Source: Pollenia angustigena (taxonomy: Eukaryota; Arthropoda; Insecta; Diptera; Polleniidae). From it: 64,000 nt of DNA. A program made the translations under genes and the position numbers. Below the pieces are notes generated by a model, which ran no database searches, was not told the origin of the DNA, and saw only the letters and a list, made by a program, of their open reading frames with translations. This document shows positions 21,579 to 32,976 of the stretch, one piece after another. Position 1 is the stretch's first letter, and the number at the start of each line of letters is the position of its first letter. The stretch is taken from assembly GCA_930367215.1 (NCBI GenBank), contig OV884058.1:195876208-195940207 (forward strand), read 5' to 3'.

Positions 21579-22308
21579 CATTTTTGCAAAAAGTGATAAT
21601 TTTCTCAGGCACATATCTTGCAAACCGTTCCGAATTTTGATTTACCCTCTGAGATAAAGTTGTAGATCTTGCCATAAAGAACAAATAAAATCAAAAAAAC
21701 TTCATCTTCAAGTTAAAAATCGCAAAAAACTTTAAAAAATTCGATTTGTTTACCTTTTTTCCCCTGTTCAGGTCCATAGGTAGCAAACCGTTCAAAATCA
21801 AAGGAAACAATGAACCACAAAAATGTACCTAAGATCTCAATAAACAACTTTCTTGAACATATGAACTTCCTAGGAATGATTCTTAGCACCGTTAACGTAG
21901 CCGCAAAAGTGAAAATTTTCCCGAAAATTCGGTTCGAGAAAAAACAAATGGAATTAAAAAATTTTCGGGAAATTTTTCACTTATGCGGCTACCTAACCAC
22001 TACCTAAACGGTGTTAAGAATCATTCCTAGGAAGTTCATATGATCTAGAAAGTTGTTAACTGAGATCTTAGGTACATTTTTGTGGCTGATTGTTTCCTTT
22101 TTGAACGGTTTGCTACCTATGGTCCAGAACAGGGAAAAAAGGTAAACAAATCTAGTTTTTAAAGCTTTTTGCGATTTTTATCTTGAAGATGAAGTTTTTT
22201 CATTTTATATGTTTACAATATTTGTTCTTTATGACAAAGTCTACAATTTTTTCTTCCGAACGGTTGCAGATATTAGCCTGAGAAAATGATCACTTTTTTG
22301 CAAAAATG
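21579..22308. mobile_element. Large foldback element, ~730 bp
   Basis: Two ~350-base arms in inverted orientation around a short loop near 21930-21960. The outer ends read CATTTTTGCAAAAAGTGAT and ATCACTTTTTTGCAAAAATG. The arms share GCAAACCGTTC, GTACCTAAGATCTCA/TGAGATCTTAGGTAC, TGAACTTCCTAGGAATGATT and its complement, and AAAATTTTCCCGAAAATT near the centre. No clear target duplication. The 65-codon frame at 21810-22007 is part of the arm. Confidence 0.9.
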
Positions 22309-22456
22309 CCACCGAGGCCCCAAATCTTTGGGGGCCCATAAAAAAAGTGCATGACTTTGGGCAAAACTGGGAGACACGGGTCTTTTTTTTTTTGGTCTTT
22401 TATCACGTAGTGGTGTCCGTATATGGTTATTTTTTCGTGTTGCACTGTGTTGTATA

Positions 22457-22714
22457 TGAGGGGCTTAAAGCACAAGGGGCTCAAGTGACTTATTTTAAAT
22501 AATGAGACAGAAGCGGTTGTTTCGCTTGTGCTCCAAGCAAAGAAGGTATTTTAATGTCAAGTGCTTGAATTGTTCACTATATCTAGCGTCCGGATGAGAA
22601 TCATACATTCACCTCTTGTGCTCTGAACAACTTCTCCGAACTATACCTAAAATTCCATATGTAAACTAAATTTTAGAAAAAAGCACTTAAACCCCTTGTG
22701 CTCTAAGCCCCTCA
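22457..22714. mobile_element. TA-flanked MITE, 258 bp
   Basis: Termini TGAGGGGCTTAAAGCACAAG and CTTGTGCTCTAAGCCCCTCA, nearly perfect inverted repeats, with TA at 22455-22456 and 22715-22716. CTTGTGCTC/GAGCACAAG-like words recur inside. Non-coding. Confidence 0.8.
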
Positions 22715-23225
22715 TATGTTTTGGGTCCTTATGAGTAGCCAAATTTATTTAACGATGTCCGTCTGTCCGTGTGTATCTAGAAATGGGTTTTCCGAAACCC
22801 CTAGAAATTACAGGGACCGAGTTGTTATATAAATTAATGTAACATATACTCCGTTAAAGTTTGCCATTGAAGTTCAGCCAGATCGGTCTATAATTGACCG
22901 AGATATGACCGAGATAAACCACTACAGCCTCTAATTTTACCCTTAAATCCCTTGTTGTTGTTTTTTATTACTTTTTTTCTATATATCTGAACGGCAAGAT
23001 CCAACGTTTCCAAATTAGGTACAAGCATCTTGGTAAAAAATGGACGGGATTGCAGAAGTAGGTGTGACTCTTCTTTAACAAATTAACTATTTATTTCTGT
23101 GTACCTGAAGAACGGAAAGTGCCAAGTTTCCAAATTAGGTACAAAGGTATCGGTTATCAATGCACAACATAGCATGAAATTTTGGCGGGGTTGGAGAAGT
23201 GGGCGTGGCACAAACAAGTTTTTAT

Positions 23226-24260
23226 GGCGGTGCGCAAAATGACCCCAGGAAATATGGCCCCAAAAGTAAAATGAAAAACGGGCCCAACATTTTACATTAG
23301 ACATAACAACACGCAATTTTGGCGCAATTTTTTTTGTTTTTTTTTTTTGGGTTATTTTTCATTTTTTCGTTAGGGTGTTTTTGCATTTTAAGTGGAATGA
23401 AAAATGGCCCCAAATAAAATCACAATTTTTTCTTTGGAGCTATTTTTCGTCTTCTAATAAAAAAATGCAAATTTTAAGAAATGAAAAATCACTTTAAACA
23501 TTTTAACACAAATTTTATAAAGTTCTATGTAAAAGTTTCTAGGGATAGTATAAAAAACCCGAATTCTTATACCAAAGTAGAGAAAATCGTTGCCGGTTAT
23601 GCAGAGATGCTTTAGTTAGCGAAGCCGGTGTTTGTTATACCATAGATGAAAAAATCATTGAGCACGGCCGAAGGCCGGCTATTAAGAGAAGCTTTACTGA
23701 GCGAAGCCAGAGTTCGTTATACCATAGAAAAGAAAATCGTTGCGCCCGGCCGAAGGCCGGCTATGTAGTGAAGCTTTAGTGAGCGTAGCCAATATTCGTT
23801 ATACCATAGAAAAGAAAATCCTTGCGCCAGACCGCATGCCGTCTATAACGTGAAGCTTTAGTAAGCAAAGCCAGTTTTCGTTATACCGAAAGCCCAACCA
23901 TGCTATCAATCGTACGATTTTTAAAACCAAAACTGTAGTATTATCCGGATTTTGAAATCGGGATTCTAAATTTGTAATTTTTAGTTTCGAGCATTAGAAA
24001 GAACTCCACCGAAAATGTTTAATGTAACTTTCTTTGTGTTCTTTTTTGGTGCTTAAATTCATTAATTTTGAGGTGATTTTTCATAATGAAGAATAACCCC
24101 AAATTTAGGGTCATATTTCATTTTATTTTTAATTTTTTTGGGGTAATTTTTCATTAAAAAAATGGAGCCATATTGCATTATGAAAAATATACCCAAATTT
24201 GGGGTCAATTTTCATATTCTTTTTTTGGGACATATTTCCTGGGCCATATTTCGCAGCGCC
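23226..24260. mobile_element. TIR element C with phrase arrays and 82-bp modules
   Basis: Left end GGCGGTGCGCAAAATGACCC, right end (minus strand) GGCGCTGCGAAATATGGCCC, both followed inward by AGGAAATATG. Flanked by GTTTTTAT (left) and GTTTTTTAT (right), a target duplication differing by one T. The arms are repeats of GGGGTCATTTTTCATTTT / AATGAAAAATGGCCCC. The core 23590-23888 is the GC-rich module array. Same architecture as elements A and B. Confidence 0.85.
23590..23888 (+). repeat. GC-rich ~82-bp module array in element C
   Basis: About 3.5 diverged units with the sub-motif order of element A: AGCTTTAGTTAGCGAAGCC, GTTATACCATAGA, AAAATCGTTGCGCCCGGCC, GAAGGCCGGCTATG. Units diverge 10-25% by eye, more than in element A. 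Confidence 0.88.
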
Positions 24261-24576
24261 GTTTTTTATATCTAAAGAACGGTAAGAGAACAATTTTCTA
24301 AAATAGGTGGGTTAATAATACACAAAGTCTTCAAAACTATGGGCGGGATTGTAGAAGTGGGTGTTAAACTATAGTGTATTTTACACCATCGATTTTGACA
24401 GTTAATTCAAAAAATTAATTAAAATACAAATATTGCCATATTTTAAAAGAATACTTAAAGGAAAAAACATGTAGGCAAAATTGACGTTAATATTACTAAA
24501 ATAATTTTACCGGATAGGTAAAGGTAACAATTAGATACGAACACGACCAGATATCGTGAAATCATATAGAAATAAC

Positions 24577-25484
24577 GGCGGGGTGCAATAACGCCTTAAG
24601 AAATAAGGCCTTTAAGGCTTTATTTCTCAATGGAAAGTGAAATAAGGCCTTTATTTCCAAAAAGGTTTTATTGCACTTTGAAAGTGAAATAAAGTCGTAA
24701 AGGGGTTATTACACTTAAATTTCTTTTTAAATGAAGCAATAAAATTTCTTATTCTTATTATATTTTATTGAACAATTATAAAAAATTTCATATTAACAAA
24801 AAATAATAGAACATTAATAATTAAAAAAACAAATGTTAATTTAACTGCAACAATATTGAAAATCTTTGCTTTATAAAGTTTTTCTGCGTGGCGGCCTGCG
24901 GCCACTCTTAGGGGTTTTCTCCTCCATGGGACGCGGCAGGTGGCTTCGCTGAATAAAGTTTCCCTGCGCGCGTCACACTACGGTTGATAATGAGTCGCGC
25001 GCAGAAAAACTGTATTCAGCGAAGCCACCTGCCGCGTCCCATGGAGGAGAAAACCCCTAAGAACGGCCGCAGGCCGCCACGCAGAAAAACTGTATTAAGT
25101 GAAGATTTAGTTGGCTTTTTCCATGGACATTATGTCACTATTCGTGTGTCACAATGTTCATGGACATTATGACATGCCACCGGAAATATATACTTACATG
25201 TTCATTATGAGCAATATGTATTATTAGGAGTTGTTTAAAGATATTGGAACTACTAATCGGTCGAAATGCTGCTACCAACAACAACAAAAATCGATAAATT
25301 GAACAGTGTAACAAAAGAATCAAAAAATATAAAATAAAGGCTTTATTGCACCATTTGCTTAATTCCAATAAAGGCTTTATTTCACTTTCAATTGAGCAGT
25401 AAAGCCTTTTTCGCAAAAAGGTCTTATTTCTCAATTGAAAGTGAAATAAAATAATAATTTCTTAAGGCGTTATTGCACCCCGCC
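24577..25484. mobile_element. TIR element B with inverted GC-rich modules
   Basis: Perfect inverted ends GGCGGGGTGCAATAACGCC continuing TTAAGAAAT, flanked by the 9-bp duplication AGAAATAAC (24568-24576, 25485-25493). The arms repeat AATAAGGCCTTTATTTC / GAAATAAAGGCTTTATT. The core 24884-25100 holds GC-rich modules in head-to-head orientation. Shares GTGCAATAAC in its ends with element A. No coding capacity. Confidence 0.9.
24884..25100. repeat. Head-to-head GC-rich modules in element B
   Basis: The right module (25001-25080, period 80 to the next GCAG at 25081) reads GCAGAAAAACTGTATTC, AGCGAAGCC, CCATGGAGGAGAAAACCCC, CGGCCGCAGGCCGC. The left one (24884-24970) is its reverse complement. The sub-motif order equals that of the 82-bp unit in A and C, indicating common descent. 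Confidence 0.85.
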
Positions 25485-27254
25485 AGAAATAACAGTCATA
25501 AGACATAGATTTATATGTATCTGGAGAACAGTAGGAGCAAAAGTTTCCAAATTAAGTACACAAAATCCCTCAAAATGTGGGTGAGATTGGGGAAGTGGTC
25601 GTGGCACTACATAGTTTTATTTATATCTCAAGAACATAACTTTCTGTTCCTATCGCACCATGGTGAAGGGTATATCAGATTCGATATAGCACTCTTAATT
25701 GATTTTTTTCTTTTTAATTTGACTTAGTACTTACGGTAGGGATATTTTATTAAATCAAAATTATTTTTTTTATAATTTTATAGGTTCCTAAAACAAACCA
25801 GTTAAAATTTTCTCAGTAAATATTTCAATTAAAATTCTCTTCGGCTCTAACTTAATAACTAAAACCGTTTGCGAACCTTTGGTAACATCAAGTGTTCCTT
25901 AATTTAAACTGCCTAAAAGCAGACTGTAAATAATTTGTTTTCTAAATGTCTATTTAAAATCCTTAACAGTTAAACCTAAAAATTTCAACAGTTTTGTATA
26001 TTTCTCAGCAAAAACTTTTTAACATTTTAAACCATTAAACATTTTTTTTGTGTAATTAATTAAACATTAAAACATTTTTTTAACTATTTTGATTACTTAA
26101 TTAAATGTAAATCAAACTATATACTTGTTTTTACTAATTTGTTTTCTTATTTTGTAAATTGATATTCATATAATAAATTTTTTTTTTTTTTTTTTGTTGT
26201 TGTTGTTTTAAAACATCCTTTAAATGTAAATAATTCTAAAAATTTATAAATAAAATTTCATTATCTAAATGTCATTAAAATAACATTTAATATTCATAAT
26301 AATTTATTTTTGTTTATATTTAGTCATTTTTATTGTTAAAAAAAAAGAAAACATTTTGTTTATTTGTTCTAATTATAATAATTTTTAATTATTATTTTTA
26401 AACCATAGAGATTTTTTATAGAGAATAAAAAACCTGCCATAGATTTAAACAATTGAAAACAACTTCATTATTAAACTTAGTTAACGAAAAGTAGTGGCCT
26501 GCTTAAATTGATAAGAAAAAATAACTAATATTTTATTTAATTTTACTAGATTTATTGTAATCCAAAAGTTTAAAATCAAAATCTAACTATTTAAATAATA
26601 TTTAAAAAAAACATCAACTAATTGAAATCCACCACCAAAAAAACATCCTTCAACTTTAACTCGGCATAGCAGCAGTGATGATTGAGTAGAATTTTATCTC
26701 TTGTCTTTAAAAAAAAAAAGCTAAAAACAAATAAAATTTTCCAAAAAAATATTTACCTTTTAAATCCTTAATCCTTTTAATACATTAAACTAATTTTTTT
26801 TTTAACTTTGTGTTGTTTTTTGCAAATTATATTTAACATTTGTAGTTTTTTATTTTTAGTAATAAAAATTAATTAAACTAAATCTGTCATTTTATTGAAT
26901 ATCCTTTGGCGTTTTTATTTTTCACTAACTTTTTTATTTATTTAACAAATTGTAGTTTATATTCTAGTAGTTTTTGTCTTTTGTATAAAATATTTTGTAA
27001 ATTTTGTTTAAATTAACTTTTAAGTAAAGTTTATAATAATTGGCATTCATTACTTTTTAACAAGAGTTAAAGTTTTGCATCATTAACGCTTAATTTAATA
27101 GTGAAGGGATAAAAAAAAGTTTCTTTAAGGGTTTCTTTTCCCTTCAAAATTAATAGCAAAAAAAAATGTTTTTGATTTTGAAAAAATAAATATTTAAAAA
27201 AGAGCGGATCAATTTTGAATTTTCCGCCACTTAACTGAAAGGGCAACACTGCTC

Positions 27255-27632
27255 CTCTCAGCTTTCATCTGTCAATTGAGTCCTGTCAACATTGTGAATT
27301 TTGTGTGATCATTAAGCATTCCATGGCAAAAATCCATGAATTAGGCTACAAACTGCTTCGCCATCCACCCGATTCCACGGATTCAGCCCTGAATGACTGT
27401 TTCTTGTTGCCAAACTGAATAAATGGGCTGGCAGCAAAAAAATTTGACTTTAACGATGAAACTGTCTCACAAAGAAATGTCCTCGACATATCTTATTTTT
27501 TTGGAGGGGATAAATTGGTTCTGCCTCGTAAATTTAATTTCATTATACACTTCGTGGTACTCCAATCAAGCAAATTTGATACTTTTGCTATTTTTATTAG
27601 CTTCGTTTTAAGGGATTTTCCAATTTGCAATC
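27255..27632 (+). pseudogene. Mariner transposase C-terminal relic
   Basis: Plus-strand translation with frameshifts: KHSMAKIHELGYKLLRHPP, DSALNDCFLLPN (the family's SPDLAPSDYFLFPNLKKWL region, with the Asp of SPD-like motif changed), then KKFDFNDET and SYFFGG. The final catalytic-block context of mariner (DD34D) transposases is recognisable but degenerate. It ends just before the MITE at 27643. Confidence 0.75.
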
Positions 27633-27642
27633 TCATTCCATA

Positions 27643-28239
27643 TCGCACAGCTAGTTTAAAAGTGACTCAACTCAAAATTTTAATTTTTCTATGCTTAAAC
27701 TATACAAAATACACTTGATTATCCATAAAAAAAATATCAGTGTATTTCAATGTTGTTAACTATTATAAAAAACCGTTATGTCATTAATTTTGTTTCAATT
27801 GGCATAAAGTTCCAATTCATGAAAGTGAGTTATTTGTAGTTGTGTCGAAAATATAATGGCAGTAGATCCCTACTGCTAAGTGCTAAATAGTCTTAATTTG
27901 AATTGTGACACTTTCGATAAAACAAATCTTTGTTGGAGTTTATATTTATTAGACTTGTGTCAGTATAGAATTTGGCAAAAGTGTAAAAACTTGAAAAAAA
28001 TTCAGCTAAAGGGACATAACGCAAAATAATTTGGTAACTTGCGCAAATAATGCATCATCAAAGATGACACAACTATAAATATCTAAAAAAAATGAAAAAC
28101 TTTTTAGATCATAATCTGTATGGATTTTCTACTTAATGGAATTGTTTTTAACTATTTTGTTTCAGGTAACAATTAGTTTTTATCGATTTCTGAAAAATTA
28201 AGTTTTTTGAGTTGAGTCACTTTTGAACTAGGTGTGCGA
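27643..28239. mobile_element. TA-flanked TIR element, 597 bp
   Basis: About 45-base inverted ends TCGCACAGCTAGTTTAAAAG / CTTTTGAACTAGGTGTGCGA, continuing into GTGACTCAACTCAAAA and its complement. TA flanks at 27641-27642 and 28240-28241. Interior non-coding. Tc1/mariner-like MITE; it abuts a mariner relic. Confidence 0.88.
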
Positions 28240-30662
28240 TATCTTGTTCAAAATATATCAAATCTTTTAAGACAAAAGATGTCGCCATTGTTGGCAAAAA
28301 TTGGAACGAAGTTTTCGGATAACAATCTGACAATATCAAAAGAAAATCTTAGTGCGGTACTTAAACAAGAGCGGAAGGCTGAACGTTTTCTTCCGCTTAG
28401 CTTTTACGCTGATTTGCCATACCTAAATAAGAGCTTCAACCTTGTGTCACAAACAGTAGTGTTAACTTTTTTGTTAATGAAACCCACTTATTAGAATTTA
28501 AAAAATGGAGATAAAATTGCTATTTTGACCAAAATATAGCTAAATCGACATTATTTATTAAAAATAGCGGTCAACTTCACTATTAATAGCGCTGTCTAAA
28601 TCGGATTTTCCAATTGCGAAGCTTTGACGCTGCGCTATTTAGGGATGTATGGGCATGACAATTTTTGACAACAAGAAAACGCGTGCTGCTTTTGTTTACT
28701 GTAAGACTTCTAACATGCAAAGTTTACTCCGCAAATTCGTGAGTTTATAGAAGAGATTGGAACTTAGAATGGAGGTGAGTACATACTTTGCTGTACTCGC
28801 AAAATTGCTTCTTCTTCGTTCGTCGCTTATACAAACATAGTTGTATTTAGTTGCATATTGAACTTGGCAAACAGCAGCAAAAGGCACACAAAAATTTAAC
28901 GTTTGTCAAAGTAAACTTTGCGTGTGCAGAAGTAGAAGAAAGTTCAAAAGAAAATTTTACAGACTTTGCCAGAGTAAACATTGCGTGTGAGAAAGGGGAA
29001 CCCCAAACTAGCTTGGTGAGGCCATTATGTTATAAACAGACGAAGACAATTAGTGGATTCTATATTTTTGGCGGTATCTATAAATTCAATTAAATTTTCA
29101 AAGGCCGTTATTTTCAGGCATACTAACTTTTTTTTTGCTGGCCTCGAGACGTTATTTCTTTACCAACCAAGCAGTAAACTTTAAGTACATCTACAAAGTT
29201 CTTAAAAATGTGCAGAGAAAAAGTCAAACGACATTAATGGCACGATTTTCAGAATAACCGTTTCTTTAACAAACTTAATGTTGAAAGAACGTCAAAGCAA
29301 GGACTCCATCATAAACATCTCCGCTTTAGGGGCATGGAAACCCCAAAACGACCTTTATGGGACGGTTATCGGAAATTAACTGAAAACATTTCCGATGTAC
29401 ATGAAAGTTTTCACGGATCCTGGAACGACAATATTGAGGCCTTTTTGAGCGGTACTTTACAGATCACTGTTTACTGCTCTTGGCCATTGTATAACGTTTC
29501 GAAGATAAATGACACATGCATTTAGAACAGCGTTGCTTAAAGTCCCCTAACAAATCCCAAAATGGATATTTAGTATGAACGATTTGAAGTAACACAAGAA
29601 AAAATAACGTGGAACTATTGAACCTATTCGTCTGTAGTTTACTAAAATTGCAGATCTAGCCCGCAGGCCTTTCTCAGATCAGCACAATCATCGCCATAGC
29701 TAAAGTAAGATTTCTCCGATCCTTGTAGTGACCGTCCACTCCCCTCTTTAAATAAAAAACTAAACTCATTACGCATATAAATTGTTTTAATTTATTTTAA
29801 TAACTTCCGTTCCTTCTTGGAAAGACTTTCACTTAAGGAAAGTTTACACGTTCACACAATTTACTTAAATAATAAAATGGAAAAATTGCTAAAATAGCAA
29901 TAGATAAAAGTAATGCAATGACTCCTTATTTATTAGGAATTAATCGTTAAATAATTGGCATTGGCAAATAAAAAATATCATTCGGGTTAAATGTGATTGC
30001 GCCAGTATTACAACTTGTGTATGTTGGTGTCAAAAGTATTAGCTTTTAAAAGAAGCATATAGCATCTGGTTCGGAATATTGTTACGATTTGTGGATGGTT
30101 TCTTGTGTTTTTTATATTATTAAAGCCTCTACTTTGATCCCAACCTTTATAGATATGAGTTCTGCAAATCCGTGCATTTCCCTGCCTATTTTAAGGCTTA
30201 AAAAATCTAGCCTGTGTTAAGGAGCGACTTTTTTTTTTAAATATAGGTAAATTTCTAAGAGCCCTTATCAAACATAAATATTTTCCCTTCTATTAGATGA
30301 AGTTAGCAAAACGCTTTATGATGGTTTTTTGTAGTTCCTAATAAAAGAAAAAACTATTGCATAGTTATAGGATTTTCATAAACAAAATTTCGTTTAGTTT
30401 ACATTTAATGTAAAAAATCTTTATGATGCTTGAAAGGATTTTTTTTATTTAAAATTTCTTTAACAATAATATTATTTGATTTTTAATTTGTTTTATTTAA
30501 AAAAATTAGTTGTGTTGTTTGTGCTTTTATTTCACTCTTTTTAATAGTTGTTGTATTTAGAGCTAAACAATACATATTTTTATTAAATATCGTATTTTAA
30601 AATAACTAACAATATTTTCTCTTTTTTCTGCTGTTTTCTTTTTCATTTTTCCTTCTTTATAG

Positions 30663-30717
30663 TTCAACAGTAGCACATCCTTCCGAATTGCCACCATCAC
30701 CCCATCAATGGGAATGA
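30663..30717 (+). CDS. nmo: nemo kinase, terminal coding exon
   Basis: Completes the Ser codon split by the 10.8 kb intron and reads STVAHPSELPPSPHQWE then TGA (30715-30717). This is the characteristic end of Nemo/NLK proteins, from flies to vertebrates as far as I recall. Acceptor TTCTTTATAG follows a strong pyrimidine tract. Coding content in this exon is only 17 codons after the split one. Confidence 0.97.
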
Positions 30718-31740
30718 CGGCAAAATGAGGCCATAGCCGCCTAAAATATTAATAACAACAAATATTAAAATTTAAATAAACACACAAAAAAATTAAGAAA
30801 AAATGCAGCAACTACAAAAAGCATCAAAAAATTGTAACAAAAAAAAAATCGTAAAATTGATTTCGTAACAAAATGACTAAAACTCTGCAATGAAAAACTT
30901 CAACTATTAAAAGAATTACAAAAACAAAATGTATGCAACGATTTATTTTTAAGTTATTTTTAATAATTTTCCAGAATAATTTTACAAAAGTCATTACAAC
31001 AAAGAAAAATTCAAGGAAATAAGAAAAAAGGAAGAGAATATACATAAACTTCAAAGAACATTAAGAAAATTTACTAAAGAAAAGTTAAGAAAGTGTAATG
31101 AAAATATTTAAAAAGGAGTTTAAATGAAAAAAAAAATAATAAAGCAAAGTTAAAAAAATCATTCCACCACCGATAATTTATAAAAAAAAAATAGACGAAA
31201 ATTTAAATTAAATATCGTAAGAAAAACTTTAAGTGAATCCTGCCCCTCGTTTACGCAAAATACCATTACATTTATTTTACAACAACAACAACAACAACTA
31301 GTCTTTAATAAACAACAACACAACAGCAAACAGAAGAATTCGTTCATAACAAAAACTGCATCATATTTTAAGGAGTTGAAAAAGAATTCAAAATAAGACA
31401 AACCAAGAAATTCAAACTAAATGATAAATTTAAACTTGAGTTTTAAATAAAAGAAAAATATTAAATTATAAAAAAAAAAAAAAACATTTACGCAAAATAA
31501 TTTGTAAGCGTATAAAAGAAAATTAATAATGAAAATAACAAAAAACGTACACAAAAATTAATAAAATTTAATTAAGAAACAAAAACCTTTTATGTAAAAA
31601 AAAACCATTATTATAAATTAAATATTTAAATTTAAATAAACCACTACCAACACACTCACAACACCTTCAGTTATAAGAAGAAAGTATTTGTTTTTTTTTT
31701 TATATAAAAAAAAAAGTAATAAATATATTTAAGTTTTTTA
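30718..31740 (+). other. nmo: Probable nmo 3' untranslated region
   Basis: AT-rich sequence after the stop with candidate poly(A) signals AATAAA at 30775, 31446, 31560, 31635 and 31718. A CAACAA-rich stretch (31264-31325) is typical of fly UTRs. The true end cannot be set from sequence; use of the distal signals is inference. Confidence 0.5.
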
Positions 31741-32215
31741 AATATAAAATTCAAATTAATAAATTAATTAAGAAAATAGTAAATCAGGTCATTTTGAAAC
31801 AACATGCAAAAAAAATCACACATGCATACTTTAAATAATTAATAATATTTTTATATTTCTAGTAAAATAACAAATAATTTATTAATTTAAATGTGACAAA
31901 TAATTTAATTACAATACAATCTCATATTAAAAAAAAATGTAATAATAATTAAAGAGCACTTTGGTATGAATTGTTTGTAAAAGAAACATTTATTAAATTT
32001 ATTATGTGAAAAAAAAACTAGGTTACAGATAAACAAAAATATAGAACTAATGGGAACTAATTCTAATTTGGAAGCCGCCAAAACTATAATAAAAGGTTTT
32101 GTTATCGCTTGTTGCTTGCATTCAACGTTGCCATTTTGTAATGTTTCTATACTATGTATTTAAAAAAAAAAAGAAAAACGAAATCTGTCACGGGCCCCAA
32201 GTTGGGTCTGCGGAC

Positions 32216-32976
32216 CAGGGTTGTCATATTTTTTTGAGCTCCATCGCCATACCGGATGTCAGAAATCGCCAAAAATCGCCAAACGTCGATTTTGTTCAGT
32301 TTTTGTAAATTTTTTTTTTTAATTAAATTTTGCATACAAAAAACGCTAGTATAATTTTTCAGTCAAAAATCGCCAAAAACTGAGAAAAAAAATACAAAAA
32401 AGTCGCCGAAGTAAATTTTGTTTTTAATTAGATTTCCGTATGATGTGCTTAGTTCCCAATTTATCATATTTGATAAATACACTGAGATTTATTGTTGAGG
32501 GAGAGCTAGCTTCTATGCGCATTTCACTGGTTGCTTAAGCCAGCTTATCAGGAAACCTTTTCCAAAGATTTTTTGTTTTATTTCTGTAATTTTTGTTTAA
32601 GAGATCATATATGTATTCAGTTAAAAAATTAAACTAAGTACACAAGTCTATAAGATCATACACTTCAGCCTCACCGATTTCATTACTGGAGTTTTGACCT
32701 ACATACTAATAGAATTACATACATACTATTAGAATTAAATAGTCACTGAATATAAAATTCACTTAATATGTTTTTTTATATTAGTAATGATAACAAAAAT
32801 GACAAGTTGTTTAACAAAATGGACAAATAATATAAACGGTAAAAATAGCCAAGTTAATCGCCAGTTATATCAGAAATCGCCATAAAAGTCGCCAGTCGCC
32901 AAATGGGAAATCCCATCGCCAAACATTTTTCAAAATCGCCACGTTTGGCGAGAAATCGCCATATCTGACAGCCCTG
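32216..32976. mobile_element. hAT-like TIR element with ATCGCC phrase array
   Basis: Ends CAGGGTTGTCATAT and ATATCTGACAGCCCTG, with a perfect 8-bp duplication CTGCGGAC (32208-32215, 32977-32984). About a dozen copies of AAATCGCC or its variants lie in the two arms and very few in the middle. 761 bp, no transposase. Confidence 0.92.

Larger units (their letters stand above)
22725..25730. repeat. Degenerate dispersed repeat interrupted by elements C and B
   Basis: Pieces at 22725-23225, 24261-24576 and 25494-25730 share phrases seen together in one older repeat: GATGTCCGTCTGTCCGTGTG, TGAAGAACGG, CAAGTTTCCAAATTAGGTAC, GGCGGGGTTGGAGAAGTGGG. Related text appears reversed at 57875-58175. The two younger elements inserted into it. 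Confidence 0.55.
19814..30662 (+). other. nmo: Last nmo intron, 10,849 bp
   Basis: Runs from GTAAGT (19814) to TTCTTTATAG (30662). It holds a dinucleotide repeat, a 730-bp foldback, several TIR elements and a mariner relic. Stretches 19814-21578, 25740-27250 and 28250-30662 are otherwise AT-rich (roughly 75-80% A+T) with poly-T/poly-A runs. No gene is recognisable, although short open frames occur (for example 28851-29093 and 29334-29525). Confidence 0.9.

Noticed and set aside
29334..29525. 63-codon frame in the last nmo intron
   Set aside because: No domain or repeat match recognised and no splice context; chance frame most likely.
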